Positions 16,570 through 23,768 are shown, numbered from the stretch's first letter. The stretch is DNA of 29,484 bases from MGBC120314 sp964403785 (GCA_964403785.1 CAYOHM010000019.1:1-29484), one strand, 5' to 3'. Numbers and translations are program-made. Notes: a model not told the origin generated them from the letters alone.

Positions 16570-16738
16570 TCTTGAGTTTCCGTAATTTTTATTTTATGGT
16601 ACATATCACGAAGTGATATGGTAATTTTGCACAAGAATTGCGATAAGTAAGCTAGCTTACTTTGCGCAATTCTCGTGCAAATTGCTTATGAAGCTGCGCT
16701 TCATAGCACCATAAAATAAAAATTACGGAAACTCAGGA
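16570..16738. repeat. Palindromic non-coding repeat element, copy 1 (complete)
   Basis: A 169-bp near-palindrome centred at about 16654. The outer arms pair 16573-16600 with 16708-16735, 28 bp without mismatch, extendable to 16570/16738 with one wobble. Inside are three hairpins: 16602-16620 (CATATCAC, loop GAA, GTGATATG); 16626-16681 (TTTGCACAAGAATTGCG against CGCAATTCTCGTGCAAA, one mismatch, capped by the perfect palindrome AAGTAAGCTAGCTTACTT at 16645-16662); and 16687-16705 (TATGAAGC, loop TGC, GCTTCATA). It has no credible ORF. A second copy starts at 29418. The ends CTTGAGTTTCC and GGAAACTCAGG and a possible 7-bp direct repeat, TTAATTT, on both sides suggest a small mobile (MITE-like) or REP-like element. 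I could not match it to a named family. Confidence 0.88.
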
Positions 16739-16741
16739 TGG

Positions 16742-17143
16742 TTAATTTGCAAGATTTTTTCTGCCGAAGCTCTCAGGCAGCATATCCTTTAAATAACAAA
16801 TCCTGTATTCAGACTCACTCTTTGCAACAATTATCTCAAAATCTCCTTCGCACAGCTCCGCCATAACCTGCCGGCATACTCCGCATGGGTACGCATAATC
16901 CGTGGTGTCACCATTTCCACCCACAATAGCAATTCTCCTAAAGCTTCGTTCTCCCTCACTGACCGCCTTAAAAAAAGCTGTCCTTTCGGCGCAAATTGTC
17001 GGCGAATATGCAGCATTCTCGATATTACAGCCCGTATAAATAACTCCGTCACTGCACAAAAGTGCTGCGCCCACCCTGTATCCGGAATACGGACTATAAG
17101 AGAATTTCCTTGCTTCAATCGCCTTAAATATAAGCTCATCCAT
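16742..17143 (-). CDS. cdd: Cytidine deaminase
   Basis: 133 residues, the usual size of the homotetrameric type. The zinc site is C51 in TICAERTAFF with C87 and C90 in PCGVCRQ, and E53 is the proton shuttle. CNIENAAYSP upstream of it binds the nucleoside. It converts cytidine and deoxycytidine to the uridine forms in pyrimidine salvage. ATG 17143 has AAGGGGG 8 bases upstream; a GTG three codons earlier lies inside that site and is unlikely. Its promoter is probably TTGTCT/TAATAA (17205-17210 and 17183-17188, 16-base spacer), divergent from the serine hydrolase promoter. The stop codon is 3 bases from the palindromic element, which may have inserted exactly there. Confidence 0.95.
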   Translation of the reverse strand: MDELIFKAIEARKFSYSPYSGYRVGAALLCSDGVIYTGCNIENAAYSPTICAERTAFFKAVSEGERSFRRIAIVGGNGDTTDYAYPCGVCRQVMAELCEGDFEIIVAKSESEYRICYLKDMLPESFGRKNLAN

Positions 17144-17217
17144 GACAAACACCCCCTTAGTTTCGTAATCTATATATCATTATTATTACATTTTTAGATA
17201 ATTTAGACAATATACTA

Positions 17218-17246
17218 TTGCTGGAAAATTTCAAAAATTATATAAT
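17218..17246 (+). promoter_or_regulatory. Promoter for serine hydrolase gene
   Basis: TTGCTG (17218-17223), a 17-base spacer and a perfect TATAAT (17241-17246), 29 bases before the ATG at 17276. The cdd promoter faces away from it, with its -35 only 7 bases to the left. Confidence 0.65.
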
Positions 17247-17275
17247 ATAATAAATTCTATGCTGCGGAGGTGCTT

Positions 17276-18784
17276 ATGCTCGAATTTAAATATGCTGTGC
17301 CCGAGGAGACAGGCATTTCAAGAAACTGGATACTTAATTTTTTAAACAGGCTGGAGAGCTGTGCACTGCCCCTCCACAGCTTTATCCTGATGAAGGATGA
17401 CCGTATTATTGCCGAGACGTACTATTCTCCATACAATGCAAAGTGCAAACACCGTATGTTTTCTATTACGAAAAGCTTCGTATCCGTCGCAATAGGGCTT
17501 CTTGCGGATGAGGGCAAATTACAGCTTGATGATAAGCTGACAGATTATTTTCCTAATGCCGGCACGGACTGCGACACCAGTCAATACCGAAATAATATGA
17601 CAATACGAGAAATGCTGAGAATGGCTTCATGCTTCTCATTTACCACCTATAAGGAGCATATGGATGAGAACTGGACCGGTACATTTTTCACCTCGAAGCC
17701 GACGCATGTTTCGGGAACAACATTTTCGTATGATACCTCCTCCACCCACACTCTTTGTGCGCTTGTGGAAAAGCTTAGCGGCATGGACATTCTTGACTAT
17801 CTCAGAGTTAAATTTTTAGATGATATTGGCTTTTCAAAGGATGCATATATAATGAAGGTGGGCGATAACGAGAGCTATGGCGGTTCAGGTCTGATGTGTA
17901 CTCCGATGGATCTGCTTCGTTTCTTTTATGTAATTACAAAGGGCGGTATGGTAAACGGCAGGCAGTACATTCCCGCAGATTATATAAAGCAGGCTACCTC
18001 CCGCCAAATCGATACCTTTGGCAAGATGTCAGTATATGAGGAAATGCAGGGATATGGTTACCAGTTCTGGATGACCTCACACGGCGGCTTCGCATGCTTT
18101 GGAATGGGTGGTCAGTACGCAATTCACTACCCCGATAAAAATATTACGCTTATTATAACCGCAGATACACAGGGGCGTGATGGCGGAAACCAGCTTATTT
18201 ATGACTCCTTCTATCAGGAAATATATGACAAAATTGGCACGGATATATGTGCTGATGATAATGTTGATGCCAGCCGCAAGGCTGTCAGTGAGGCTCTGTG
18301 CAGATTAAACCCTGCATATATATGCAGCAGTGCTGCAAAGGAGACTGACTTTAAAAAAAGTCTTTCACTGCGTACCCTGTCCTGTGTTTCAGGAAGCATT
18401 ACATCACCTGTTGTCGACAACATAAATGATATCAGGTTTGTTATGGACCCAAATCCTTCTGGTTTTAAATGGATTTCTCTCTCCTTTGATAAATATGAGG
18501 GAACATTCGACTACGAGACACAGCAGGGTGTATTTTCACTTCCCTTTGGTATGACTTATAATCAGATTATCGAGCTTGCTCTTTACAAAAGCCGCTGTGC
18601 GGTAAGCGGTGCTTTTCGTGACAGCAATACCTTTCTTATAAAGGTTCAGGTAATAGACGAGCATTTAGGAAACGCATTTATCCAGTTAGTATTTAAGGAT
18701 AATGATGTGACGCTTATGATGAGAAAATTCGAAGAAGACATAATGGAAGAATTTACCGGAATAATGAGTGGACACAGAATATAA
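17276..18784 (+). CDS. Beta-lactamase-family serine hydrolase
   Basis: 502 residues. The N-terminal 330 or so have the class C beta-lactamase/esterase fold. The nucleophile motif S63-x-x-K66 is in MFSITKSF, followed by IGLLADEGKLQLDDKLTDYFP. The Tyr motif is FSYDTSSTHTL (Y152), where the usual YxN is YDT. GMGGQYAIHYPDKNITLIITAD near the end of the domain may replace the KTG-type box. A separate C-terminal region of about 150 residues is unassigned and beta-rich. No signal peptide or membrane segment is seen, so it is probably a cytoplasmic esterase, amidase or peptidase rather than a resistance enzyme. ATG 17276 has GGAGG 5 bases upstream; an in-frame GTG six bases earlier is unlikely. It is a single-gene unit with its own promoter and terminator. 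Confidence 0.88.
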   Translation: MLEFKYAVPEETGISRNWILNFLNRLESCALPLHSFILMKDDRIIAETYYSPYNAKCKHRMFSITKSFVSVAIGLLADEGKLQLDDKLTDYFPNAGTDCDTSQYRNNMTIREMLRMASCFSFTTYKEHMDENWTGTFFTSKPTHVSGTTFSYDTSSTHTLCALVEKLSGMDILDYLRVKFLDDIGFSKDAYIMKVGDNESYGGSGLMCTPMDLLRFFYVITKGGMVNGRQYIPADYIKQATSRQIDTFGKMSVYEEMQGYGYQFWMTSHGGFACFGMGGQYAIHYPDKNITLIITADTQGRDGGNQLIYDSFYQEIYDKIGTDICADDNVDASRKAVSEALCRLNPAYICSSAAKETDFKKSLSLRTLSCVSGSITSPVVDNINDIRFVMDPNPSGFKWISLSFDKYEGTFDYETQQGVFSLPFGMTYNQIIELALYKSRCAVSGAFRDSNTFLIKVQVIDEHLGNAFIQLVFKDNDVTLMMRKFEEDIMEEFTGIMSGHRI

Positions 18785-18789
18785 AATAA

Positions 18790-18833
18790 ACACCGGATTG
18801 GAAAGCGGCTCTAAGCTCTCTCCAATCCGGTGT
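18790..18833. terminator. Strong bidirectional terminator
   Basis: A perfect 13-bp stem (ACACCGGATTGGA, 18790-18802, with TCCAATCCGGTGT, 18821-18833) and an 18-base loop. It is followed by CTTTATCTTAATT on the plus strand and TTATTTTAT on the minus strand, and sits between the convergent serine hydrolase and ridA stops. Confidence 0.85.
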
Positions 18834-18844
18834 CTTTATCTTAA

Positions 18845-19219
18845 TTACTTAAGTTCAACAATTGCCTCAACTTCGCAAAGAACATTCTTAGGAAGTGTCT
18901 TTACTGCCACACAGCTTCTTGCAGGCTTTCCAACAAAGTATTTCTCATACACCTCATTAAATGCTGCAAAATCAGCCATATCAGCAAGAAAACAGGTTGT
19001 CTTTACAGTGTTCTCATATGAAGCACCTGCAGCCTCAATGATTGCTCCAAGATTCTTCATAACCTGATTTGCCTGTGCTGTTATGTCCTCGCCTACGATT
19101 GCCCCCGTAGCCGGATCTGCCGGTATCTGGCCTGAAGTGTAAAGTGTATTGCCTGTAACGATACCTTGTGAATATGGTCCGATTGCCTTTGGTGCATTTT
19201 CTGTTGCAATAAACTTCAT
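18845..19219 (-). CDS. ridA: RidA family enamine/imine deaminase
   Basis: 124 residues, the normal size of this trimeric family. Motifs include APKAIGPYSQ at the N-terminus, TSGQIPADPATG, and PARSCVAVKTLPKNVLCEVEAI with R101 and E118, the residues that in RidA bind and hydrolyse reactive 2-aminoacrylate. This removes damaging intermediates made by PLP enzymes and protects the cytoplasm. A strong AGGAGG lies before the ATG. It lies 73 bp after the BlaI-type gene on the same strand. That gap holds CCCCT/AGGGG arms without a U-run and an imperfect TGTAG/CTACA dyad, so shared control is possible but not shown. Confidence 0.95.
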   Translation of the reverse strand: MKFIATENAPKAIGPYSQGIVTGNTLYTSGQIPADPATGAIVGEDITAQANQVMKNLGAIIEAAGASYENTVKTTCFLADMADFAAFNEVYEKYFVGKPARSCVAVKTLPKNVLCEVEAIVELK

Positions 19220-19292
19220 TATAAAATCCTCCTAAAATAATATATCTGCATGTGTAGCTCCCCTTCTACATAAACAGGGGTTATTAATATAA

Positions 19293-19697
19293 TTAATTCA
19301 AGCCAGGCTGACTGTCTAAAATTCCTCTTATCTGTGCAACTTTATCTTCAGCTACATTGCGTATCTTACACAGTTCTGCAATCATGTCCTTTCCGCTTCC
19401 GTCAAACCAGAAATCCATGTGCTCCTGCATTAACTTATCTCTATAATCTTCCTCTGTCTTAAGTACTCTGATATATGAGAGCTTACCCTTGCGGTAACTT
19501 CTGACAAAGCCCTTAGCTGCAAGCTTAGTCAGGAAAGTTGCCACGGTAGTTCTGGCATAGTCCTTATCATATCTTGAATTCAATTCATCAATCAATTGTC
19601 CCAGTGGAACATCTCCGCCGATATCCCATATCGTTTTCATTATAAGTGTCTCAGACGCACTCAAGTTCTTGTCTTCTTCAAAGAATTCTTCCTTCAT
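19293..19697 (-). CDS. BlaI/MecI/CopY-family transcriptional repressor
   Basis: 134 residues: an N-terminal winged helix (about 10-80; LSASETLIMKTIWDIGGDVPLGQLIDEL, TTVATFLTKLAAKGFV, KGKLSYIRV) and a C-terminal dimerisation helix region. BlaI-type repressors are usually released by cleavage through a BlaR/MecR membrane protease or by metal ions. No such partner is encoded beside it, and no Cys-rich metal tail (as in CopY) is present. Its promoter contains an inverted repeat overlapping the -10 box, so autorepression is likely. An AAGGAGG site precedes the ATG. The nearest gene on the same strand is ridA, downstream. Confidence 0.9.
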   Translation of the reverse strand: MKEEFFEEDKNLSASETLIMKTIWDIGGDVPLGQLIDELNSRYDKDYARTTVATFLTKLAAKGFVRSYRKGKLSYIRVLKTEEDYRDKLMQEHMDFWFDGSGKDMIAELCKIRNVAEDKVAQIRGILDSQPGLN

Positions 19698-19728
19698 AGT
19701 TTCCTCCTTACTATCTGCCGACGCTTAT

Positions 19729-19757
19729 ATATTACTACTAATCGTAAGTAATAACAA
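19729..19757 (-). promoter_or_regulatory. Promoter with operator-like dyad for BlaI-type gene
   Basis: On the minus strand, TTGTTA (19752-19757), a 17-base spacer and TAATAT (19729-19734). Overlapping it is a perfect 7-base inverted repeat TATTACT/AGTAATA (19730-19736 and 19747-19753, 10-base gap). A repressor bound there would cover both promoter boxes. Confidence 0.6.
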
Positions 19758-19837
19758 TATTAACGTGCCTGCAAACGCTGCATTTTTCATTAAATAGAAT
19801 CTGATTATATTTTTTCTCCAAACAAGATAATCTGGTT

Positions 19838-19867
19838 CGATTAATTTCGTATTTAATCGCTTATAAT
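19838..19867 (+). promoter_or_regulatory. Promoter -10 with operator-like dyad for XRE gene
   Basis: A perfect inverted repeat CGATTAA/TTAATCG (19838-19844 and 19853-19859, 8-base gap) lies just upstream of TATAAT (19862-19867), 24 bases before the XRE-type ATG. The -35 (GATTAA) is poor and lies inside the dyad. Confidence 0.5.
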
Positions 19868-19890
19868 AATTACCATATCAGGAGGCAAAT

Positions 19891-20241
19891 ATGACATCGG
19901 ATGAATTAAAGAATATAATTATAGACAATCTTCATATTCTATTACGTAAACACAAAGACGTCACCCTAAAGTCGCTTAGCAGAGCAATTGACACATCTGA
20001 CAGCTACATGCAAAAAGTCATGTCCGGCAATTGTATGCCTACGCTTGAAAAGTTACTGGCAATAAGCAACTTTTTTGACGTACCCCTTACTGTCCTGATT
20101 ACCCCTAACAGTGATGTATCCCAAGAAGTCCAAATAGCTTCGGATAAGCTTAAAAAGCTTTCTCCTGACGCCGTCCATCTCGCTCATGCACAAATTAACT
20201 ATATGTATATTGCAGAAAGCAACCCATATACTAAAAAGTGA
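19891..20241 (+). CDS. XRE-type helix-turn-helix regulator
   Basis: 116 residues. Residues about 8-68 form an HTH_3-like DNA-binding domain (VTLKSLSRAIDTSDSYMQKVMSG, then MPTLEKLLAISNFFDVPLTVL). The remaining 45 residues are helical with no recognised sensor domain. CAGGAGG lies before the ATG. It stands alone, divergent from the BlaI-type gene with about 190 bp between them, and both have dyads in their promoters. It is probably a small autoregulated repressor; its targets are unknown. Confidence 0.85.
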   Translation: MTSDELKNIIIDNLHILLRKHKDVTLKSLSRAIDTSDSYMQKVMSGNCMPTLEKLLAISNFFDVPLTVLITPNSDVSQEVQIASDKLKKLSPDAVHLAHAQINYMYIAESNPYTKK

Positions 20242-20276
20242 TTTAGTAAAAATATTCAATTATTCACCAAATATCG

Positions 20277-20307
20277 AAACGTCCATAAATACCCAATATG
20301 GACGTTT
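20277..20307. terminator. Terminator between XRE gene and PPTase gene
   Basis: A perfect 10-bp stem AAACGTCCAT/ATGGACGTTT (20277-20286 and 20298-20307) with an 11-base loop, 36 bases after the XRE stop and followed by ATATTATACATAACTTTTT on the plus strand. The rest of the gap to 20422 holds no gene that I can see. Confidence 0.6.
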
Positions 20308-20422
20308 ATATTATACATAACTTTTTGCAATACTGCAATTGTTTTATTTGTATAGTATGTGAAAATTGTATGAATATAGTATGCCAAGAACACAATGTAT
20401 TTATTGAACTCGTTTCCACGAA

Positions 20423-20998
20423 TCAAATTTGCCCGTAGGACAGGCTGATAATGATATCCGTGTCTATAACCCACTGCATAAACAAAGAGCTTGCACCATT
20501 ATCCTTAAGGCATAACGCAGCCTCGTAATCAAGCAGTCTTAAATCCTGACCTATGCCTTTTCCGCTAAGCTTCGCCTGACTTTCTTTAAAAGTCCATGCC
20601 CTAAAAAAATAATTATTTTTATCGTGGCTTTTTTCGTAAGCGGCGCTTTCCTTTTCGGAAAATACCCGCTTTAGTATGTTCTCCTTTACATTTCGCACAC
20701 ACTCCACGTCAATGCCGACAGGGCAGCATAAAGAAGCTGCGCAAGCGGCCATTTTCCTGCAGTGACTCACATTAAACTGTACCGATGTACCCTCAAAATA
20801 AGGTTTTCCACCTGACAGCCTGTTAATGCTAAAATCATTATATGAAATTCCAAAATGCTTAGACAGCATTTCGTCAAGCAGTTCATATGCAGCCGCATGC
20901 TCATACTCATGATGATTTTTGTATTCTTTGGGTGTTTCTTCATCAAGCCTTTGATATGCAGCTATTATGCCATTTTCTAAAATAAACTCACCGGTCAT
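20423..20998 (-). CDS. 4'-phosphopantetheinyl transferase (Sfp-type)
   Basis: 191 residues, in the size range of Sfp-like enzymes. They transfer phosphopantetheine from CoA to a serine of a carrier protein. Motifs are FNVSHCRKMAACA (75-87), VGIDVECVR with D97 and E99 (metal site), and FFRAWTFKESQAKLSGKG with K138 and E139. All catalytic residues are present. No polyketide or peptide synthetase is in the window, so the target may be elsewhere or the fatty-acid carrier protein. It lies 17 bp after fhs, so the two are probably co-transcribed. The ribosome site (AAAGG, about 12 bases from ATG) is weak, which fits dependence on upstream translation. Confidence 0.88.
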   Translation of the reverse strand: MTGEFILENGIIAAYQRLDEETPKEYKNHHEYEHAAAYELLDEMLSKHFGISYNDFSINRLSGGKPYFEGTSVQFNVSHCRKMAACAASLCCPVGIDVECVRNVKENILKRVFSEKESAAYEKSHDKNNYFFRAWTFKESQAKLSGKGIGQDLRLLDYEAALCLKDNGASSLFMQWVIDTDIIISLSYGQI

Positions 20999-21015
20999 AG
21001 TGCAGTTTACCTTTC

Positions 21016-22686
21016 TTAAAACAAGCCTGTTATCCTGCCTGTTTCATCAACATCCACACGCTCTGCCGCCGGTCTTTTAGGGAGTCCCGGCATTGTCATT
21101 ATCGTTCCGGTTATCGCAACAATAAAGCCTGCGCCTGCACAGACATATACTTCCCTGACGTGAATGTTAAAATTCTCAGGCCTTCCAAGCTTTGATGCAT
21201 CATCAGAAAGAGAATACTGATTCTTTGCCATACATACCGGAAGTTCTGAAAATCCAAGTGCGGATATCCTGTCAAGTGCTTTTTGGGCTGATGCCTCAAA
21301 AACCACATCCGAAGCGCCGTAAATTTCCCTTGCAACTGTTTTTATCTTATCTGCAAGGCTCATTTCAGCATCATATAATACTTTAAAATCACTCTTCTTA
21401 TTCTCCAATGTATAAAGAACCTTGTTGGCAAGCTCTATTCCGCCTTCTCCGCCCTTTTCCCATACATCCGATAATGCAAACTCACAGCCTCTTTCCTCGC
21501 AGAATTGCCTTATATAATCAAGCTCTGCCTGTGTGTCGGATACGAAATGATTAAGTGTAACAACTACCGGCACTCCAAACTTATGAAGATTCTCGATATG
21601 CTTTTCAAGGTTTACTATGCCCTTTTGCAGTGCAGCAAGATTTTCCTCTCCCAGCTTATCCTTTGAAACACCGCCGTTGTACTTTAAAGCCTTAACCGTT
21701 GCCACAAGGACTGCTGCATCCGGAGTAAGCCCCGCCATACGGCACTTTATATCAAAAAACTTTTCTGCACCGAGGTCTGCACCGAAACCGGCCTCTGTTA
21801 CAACATAATCAGCAAGCTTTAACGCCGTCTTGGTCGCCCGCACACTGTTGCAGCCATGTGCAATATTGGCAAACGGTCCTCCATGCACAATGACTGGTGT
21901 ATTTTCAAGTGTCTGAACCATATTCGGCTTAATTGCATCTTTAAGCAGCGCTGCCATTGCACCGACTGCTTTAAGGTCCGCTGCCGTGACAGGCTCACCG
22001 GACCTGTTGTAAGCAACAATAATTTTTCCCAGCCTGCTCTTAAGGTCCTGCATATCCGTCGCCAGACATAGAATTGCCATAATTTCAGATGCAACCGTAA
22101 TTGTAAAATGGTCCTCTCTCACAAAGCCGTCCGCCTTACTGCCAAGGCCAACCACTACATTGCGCAGCACTCTGTCATTCATATCAAGACATCTCTTCCA
22201 TACAATCTGTCTTGTATCTATATCAAGCTCATTGCCCTGCTGGATATGATTGTCAAGCATAGCTGCAAGCAGATTATTAGCTGCCGTAATCGCATGAAAA
22301 TCTCCGGTAAAATGAAGATTGATATCCTCCATAGGCACAACCTGTGCATAGCCTCCGCCTGCTGCTCCTCCCTTGATTCCAAAGCATGGTCCAAGTGACG
22401 GTTCACGAAGCGTTATTATGGTCTTTTTACCGAGCCTGTTCATTGCCTGCCCAAGACCTACACTGATTGTAGTCTTGCCTTCACCTGCCGGTGTCGGATT
22501 AATCGCGGTAACAAGAATGAGCTTTCCATTCCCATTATCCTTTATCCTGTCTAAAAGCTCATCAGAAAGCTTCGCCTTATACTTTCCGTACATTTCCAAT
22601 TCATCTTCTGTAATTCCTACCTGCTTTGCAACATCTCTGATATGCAGCATTTCAGCTTCCTGTGCTATTTCAATATCAGTTTTCAT
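21016..22686 (-). CDS. fhs: Formate--tetrahydrofolate ligase
   Basis: 556 residues from ATG 22686, the standard length. It makes 10-formyl-THF from formate, ATP and THF in one-carbon metabolism and the methyl branch of acetogenesis. The P-loop TPAGEGKTT (65-73), the LREPSLGPCFGIKGGAAGGGYAQV region, THF-site residues and the C-terminal GFIVAITGTIMTMPGLP are all present. The frame extends to a TTG at 22707, but AAAGGA lies 12 bases before ATG 22686 and none before the TTG. It is separated from degV by a hairpin at 22718-22739 and followed 17 bp later by the PPTase gene. No other Wood-Ljungdahl genes are in this window. Confidence 0.97.
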   Translation of the reverse strand: MKTDIEIAQEAEMLHIRDVAKQVGITEDELEMYGKYKAKLSDELLDRIKDNGNGKLILVTAINPTPAGEGKTTISVGLGQAMNRLGKKTIITLREPSLGPCFGIKGGAAGGGYAQVVPMEDINLHFTGDFHAITAANNLLAAMLDNHIQQGNELDIDTRQIVWKRCLDMNDRVLRNVVVGLGSKADGFVREDHFTITVASEIMAILCLATDMQDLKSRLGKIIVAYNRSGEPVTAADLKAVGAMAALLKDAIKPNMVQTLENTPVIVHGGPFANIAHGCNSVRATKTALKLADYVVTEAGFGADLGAEKFFDIKCRMAGLTPDAAVLVATVKALKYNGGVSKDKLGEENLAALQKGIVNLEKHIENLHKFGVPVVVTLNHFVSDTQAELDYIRQFCEERGCEFALSDVWEKGGEGGIELANKVLYTLENKKSDFKVLYDAEMSLADKIKTVAREIYGASDVVFEASAQKALDRISALGFSELPVCMAKNQYSLSDDASKLGRPENFNIHVREVYVCAGAGFIVAITGTIMTMPGLPKRPAAERVDVDETGRITGLF

Positions 22687-22717
22687 AATATGTTCAATTC
22701 CTTTCAAAAAATAAAAG

Positions 22718-22739
22718 AAGGGCAGTCAAAATTTGCCTT
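22718..22739 (-). terminator. Terminator after degV
   Basis: On the minus strand, AAGGCA, a 9-base loop and TGCCCTT (one bulge) are followed by CTTTTATTTTTTG. The hairpin overlaps the degV stop codon and lies about 30 bases before the fhs start, so it probably separates the two units. Confidence 0.55.
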
Positions 22740-23679
22740 ATATATACTTGAACACCTCCGGCATTACATAATCGTCACCGGACGGTTTTCCTGCAAGCTC
22801 ACGGTCATTTGCAATAAAAAACAGTGCAATCGTCGACGGTCCTACATGCGAGCCCGTACAATAATCATATGAGGTATTGATAAATTCACGTAATTTCACA
22901 CGTTTTTGAATTCCTTCCATTACATAGAGGGATTCCTCATAGGCGTCTGCATGCGCGATACCGATAATCTGTTTTTCAGGTTCAACAATATTATTGCAAA
23001 CAAGCTCTATAAGTGTGTCAAGCGACTTTTTTCTTCCGCGGCACTTACTGAACTGCACAATAAAGCCTTCCTTGTCACCGCGAAGTATCGGCTTAATATT
23101 AAGCACATTGCCTACTGCTGCCGTTGTTCCGCTTATTCTGCCCGTTCTTGCAAGATATTTTAAATCCTCAACGGTAAACACGCCATTCATCCTGTATGCT
23201 GTTTCAGAAAGAACCTGCGCTATCTTATCAATATCCATTCCTTTCTCACGCATCTCAACTGCATATAGTGCAAGAATACCCTGTGCAAGCGATGCATTAA
23301 GCGAATCTACGATGTGCATCCTTCTGTCCGGAAAGCTTTCCTTAATATCTTCGATTGCCAGCTTTGCTGAATTATATGTTCCGCTTATATTCTTGCTGAG
23401 GCAAACATAGATAAAATCCTGCCCCTGTTCAACAACCGGCTTAAAATGGTCAATAAAATCCGACGAATTAATAAGTGATGTCTTGACTTTTGCACCGCCT
23501 CTGACGGCATCATAGTACTTTTTCCCCAAAGCTCTCTCCTCTTCGGGAGTTAAATTAATATCAAAATTAACTATTTTCTCATCATTTACATAATTCTCAA
23601 AGGAAATTACATTTATTCCATATTTACGAACAATTTCAGCAGGTATATTAGCTGCCGAATCTACAAAGACCTGAAACAT
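22738..23679 (-). CDS. DegV family fatty-acid-binding protein
   Basis: 313 residues of the DegV/FakB fold. Visible family motifs are VKTSLINSSDFIDHF (about 65-80), SKNISGTYNSAKLA, VDSLNASLAQGILA, YLARTGRISGTTAAVGNVLNIKPIL and the C-terminal GSHVGPSTIALFF. DegV proteins bind a single fatty acid and, where a FakA kinase exists, deliver it as FakB for phosphorylation. No fakA is in the window, so it may be a FakB or an unlinked DegV. GGAGGG lies 6 bases before the ATG. It has its own promoter with two dyads upstream and a terminator overlapping its stop. Confidence 0.93.
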   Translation of the reverse strand: MFQVFVDSAANIPAEIVRKYGINVISFENYVNDEKIVNFDINLTPEEERALGKKYYDAVRGGAKVKTSLINSSDFIDHFKPVVEQGQDFIYVCLSKNISGTYNSAKLAIEDIKESFPDRRMHIVDSLNASLAQGILALYAVEMREKGMDIDKIAQVLSETAYRMNGVFTVEDLKYLARTGRISGTTAAVGNVLNIKPILRGDKEGFIVQFSKCRGRKKSLDTLIELVCNNIVEPEKQIIGIAHADAYEESLYVMEGIQKRVKLREFINTSYDYCTGSHVGPSTIALFFIANDRELAGKPSGDDYVMPEVFKYI

Positions 23680-23692
23680 TCTATGCCCTCCA

Positions 23693-23753
23693 TTACTGAA
23701 TATTTATTGTATTTCTTCAGTAACATAATACATAGTTTTAATTACTATGTCTA
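23693..23753 (-). promoter_or_regulatory. degV promoter with two inverted repeats
   Basis: On the minus strand, TAGACA (23748-23753), a 17-base spacer and TATTAT (23725-23730). Inverted repeat A, ACATAGT/ACTATGT (23730-23736 and 23744-23750, 7-base gap), fills the spacer and overlaps both boxes. Inverted repeat B, TTACTGAA/TTCAGTAA (23693-23700 and 23716-23723, 15-base gap), lies between the -10 and the ribosome site and may be a second operator or an RNA hairpin. Confidence 0.6.
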
Positions 23754-23768
23754 GTGGTTTTTGTAATT

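Noticed and set aside
16497..16634. A longer N-terminus for the GGDEF protein, starting at 16634.
   Set aside because: It would translate through the promoter and into the palindromic repeat; the ATG at 16496 has a good ribosome site.
16570..16738. The palindromic element as a simple intrinsic terminator of cdd.
   Set aside because: There is no U-tract directly after the outer stem, and the size, triple hairpins and second copy upstream of a gene start do not fit a terminator alone.
19242..19280. A hairpin (CCCCT/AGGGG) in the gap between the BlaI-type gene and ridA as a terminator.
   Set aside because: The stem is only 5 bp, the loop is long and no U-run follows.
22687..22737. A riboswitch, such as a tetrahydrofolate riboswitch, upstream of fhs.
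   Set aside because: Only 51 bases separate degV and fhs, and they are used by a terminator hairpin; there is no room for the aptamer.
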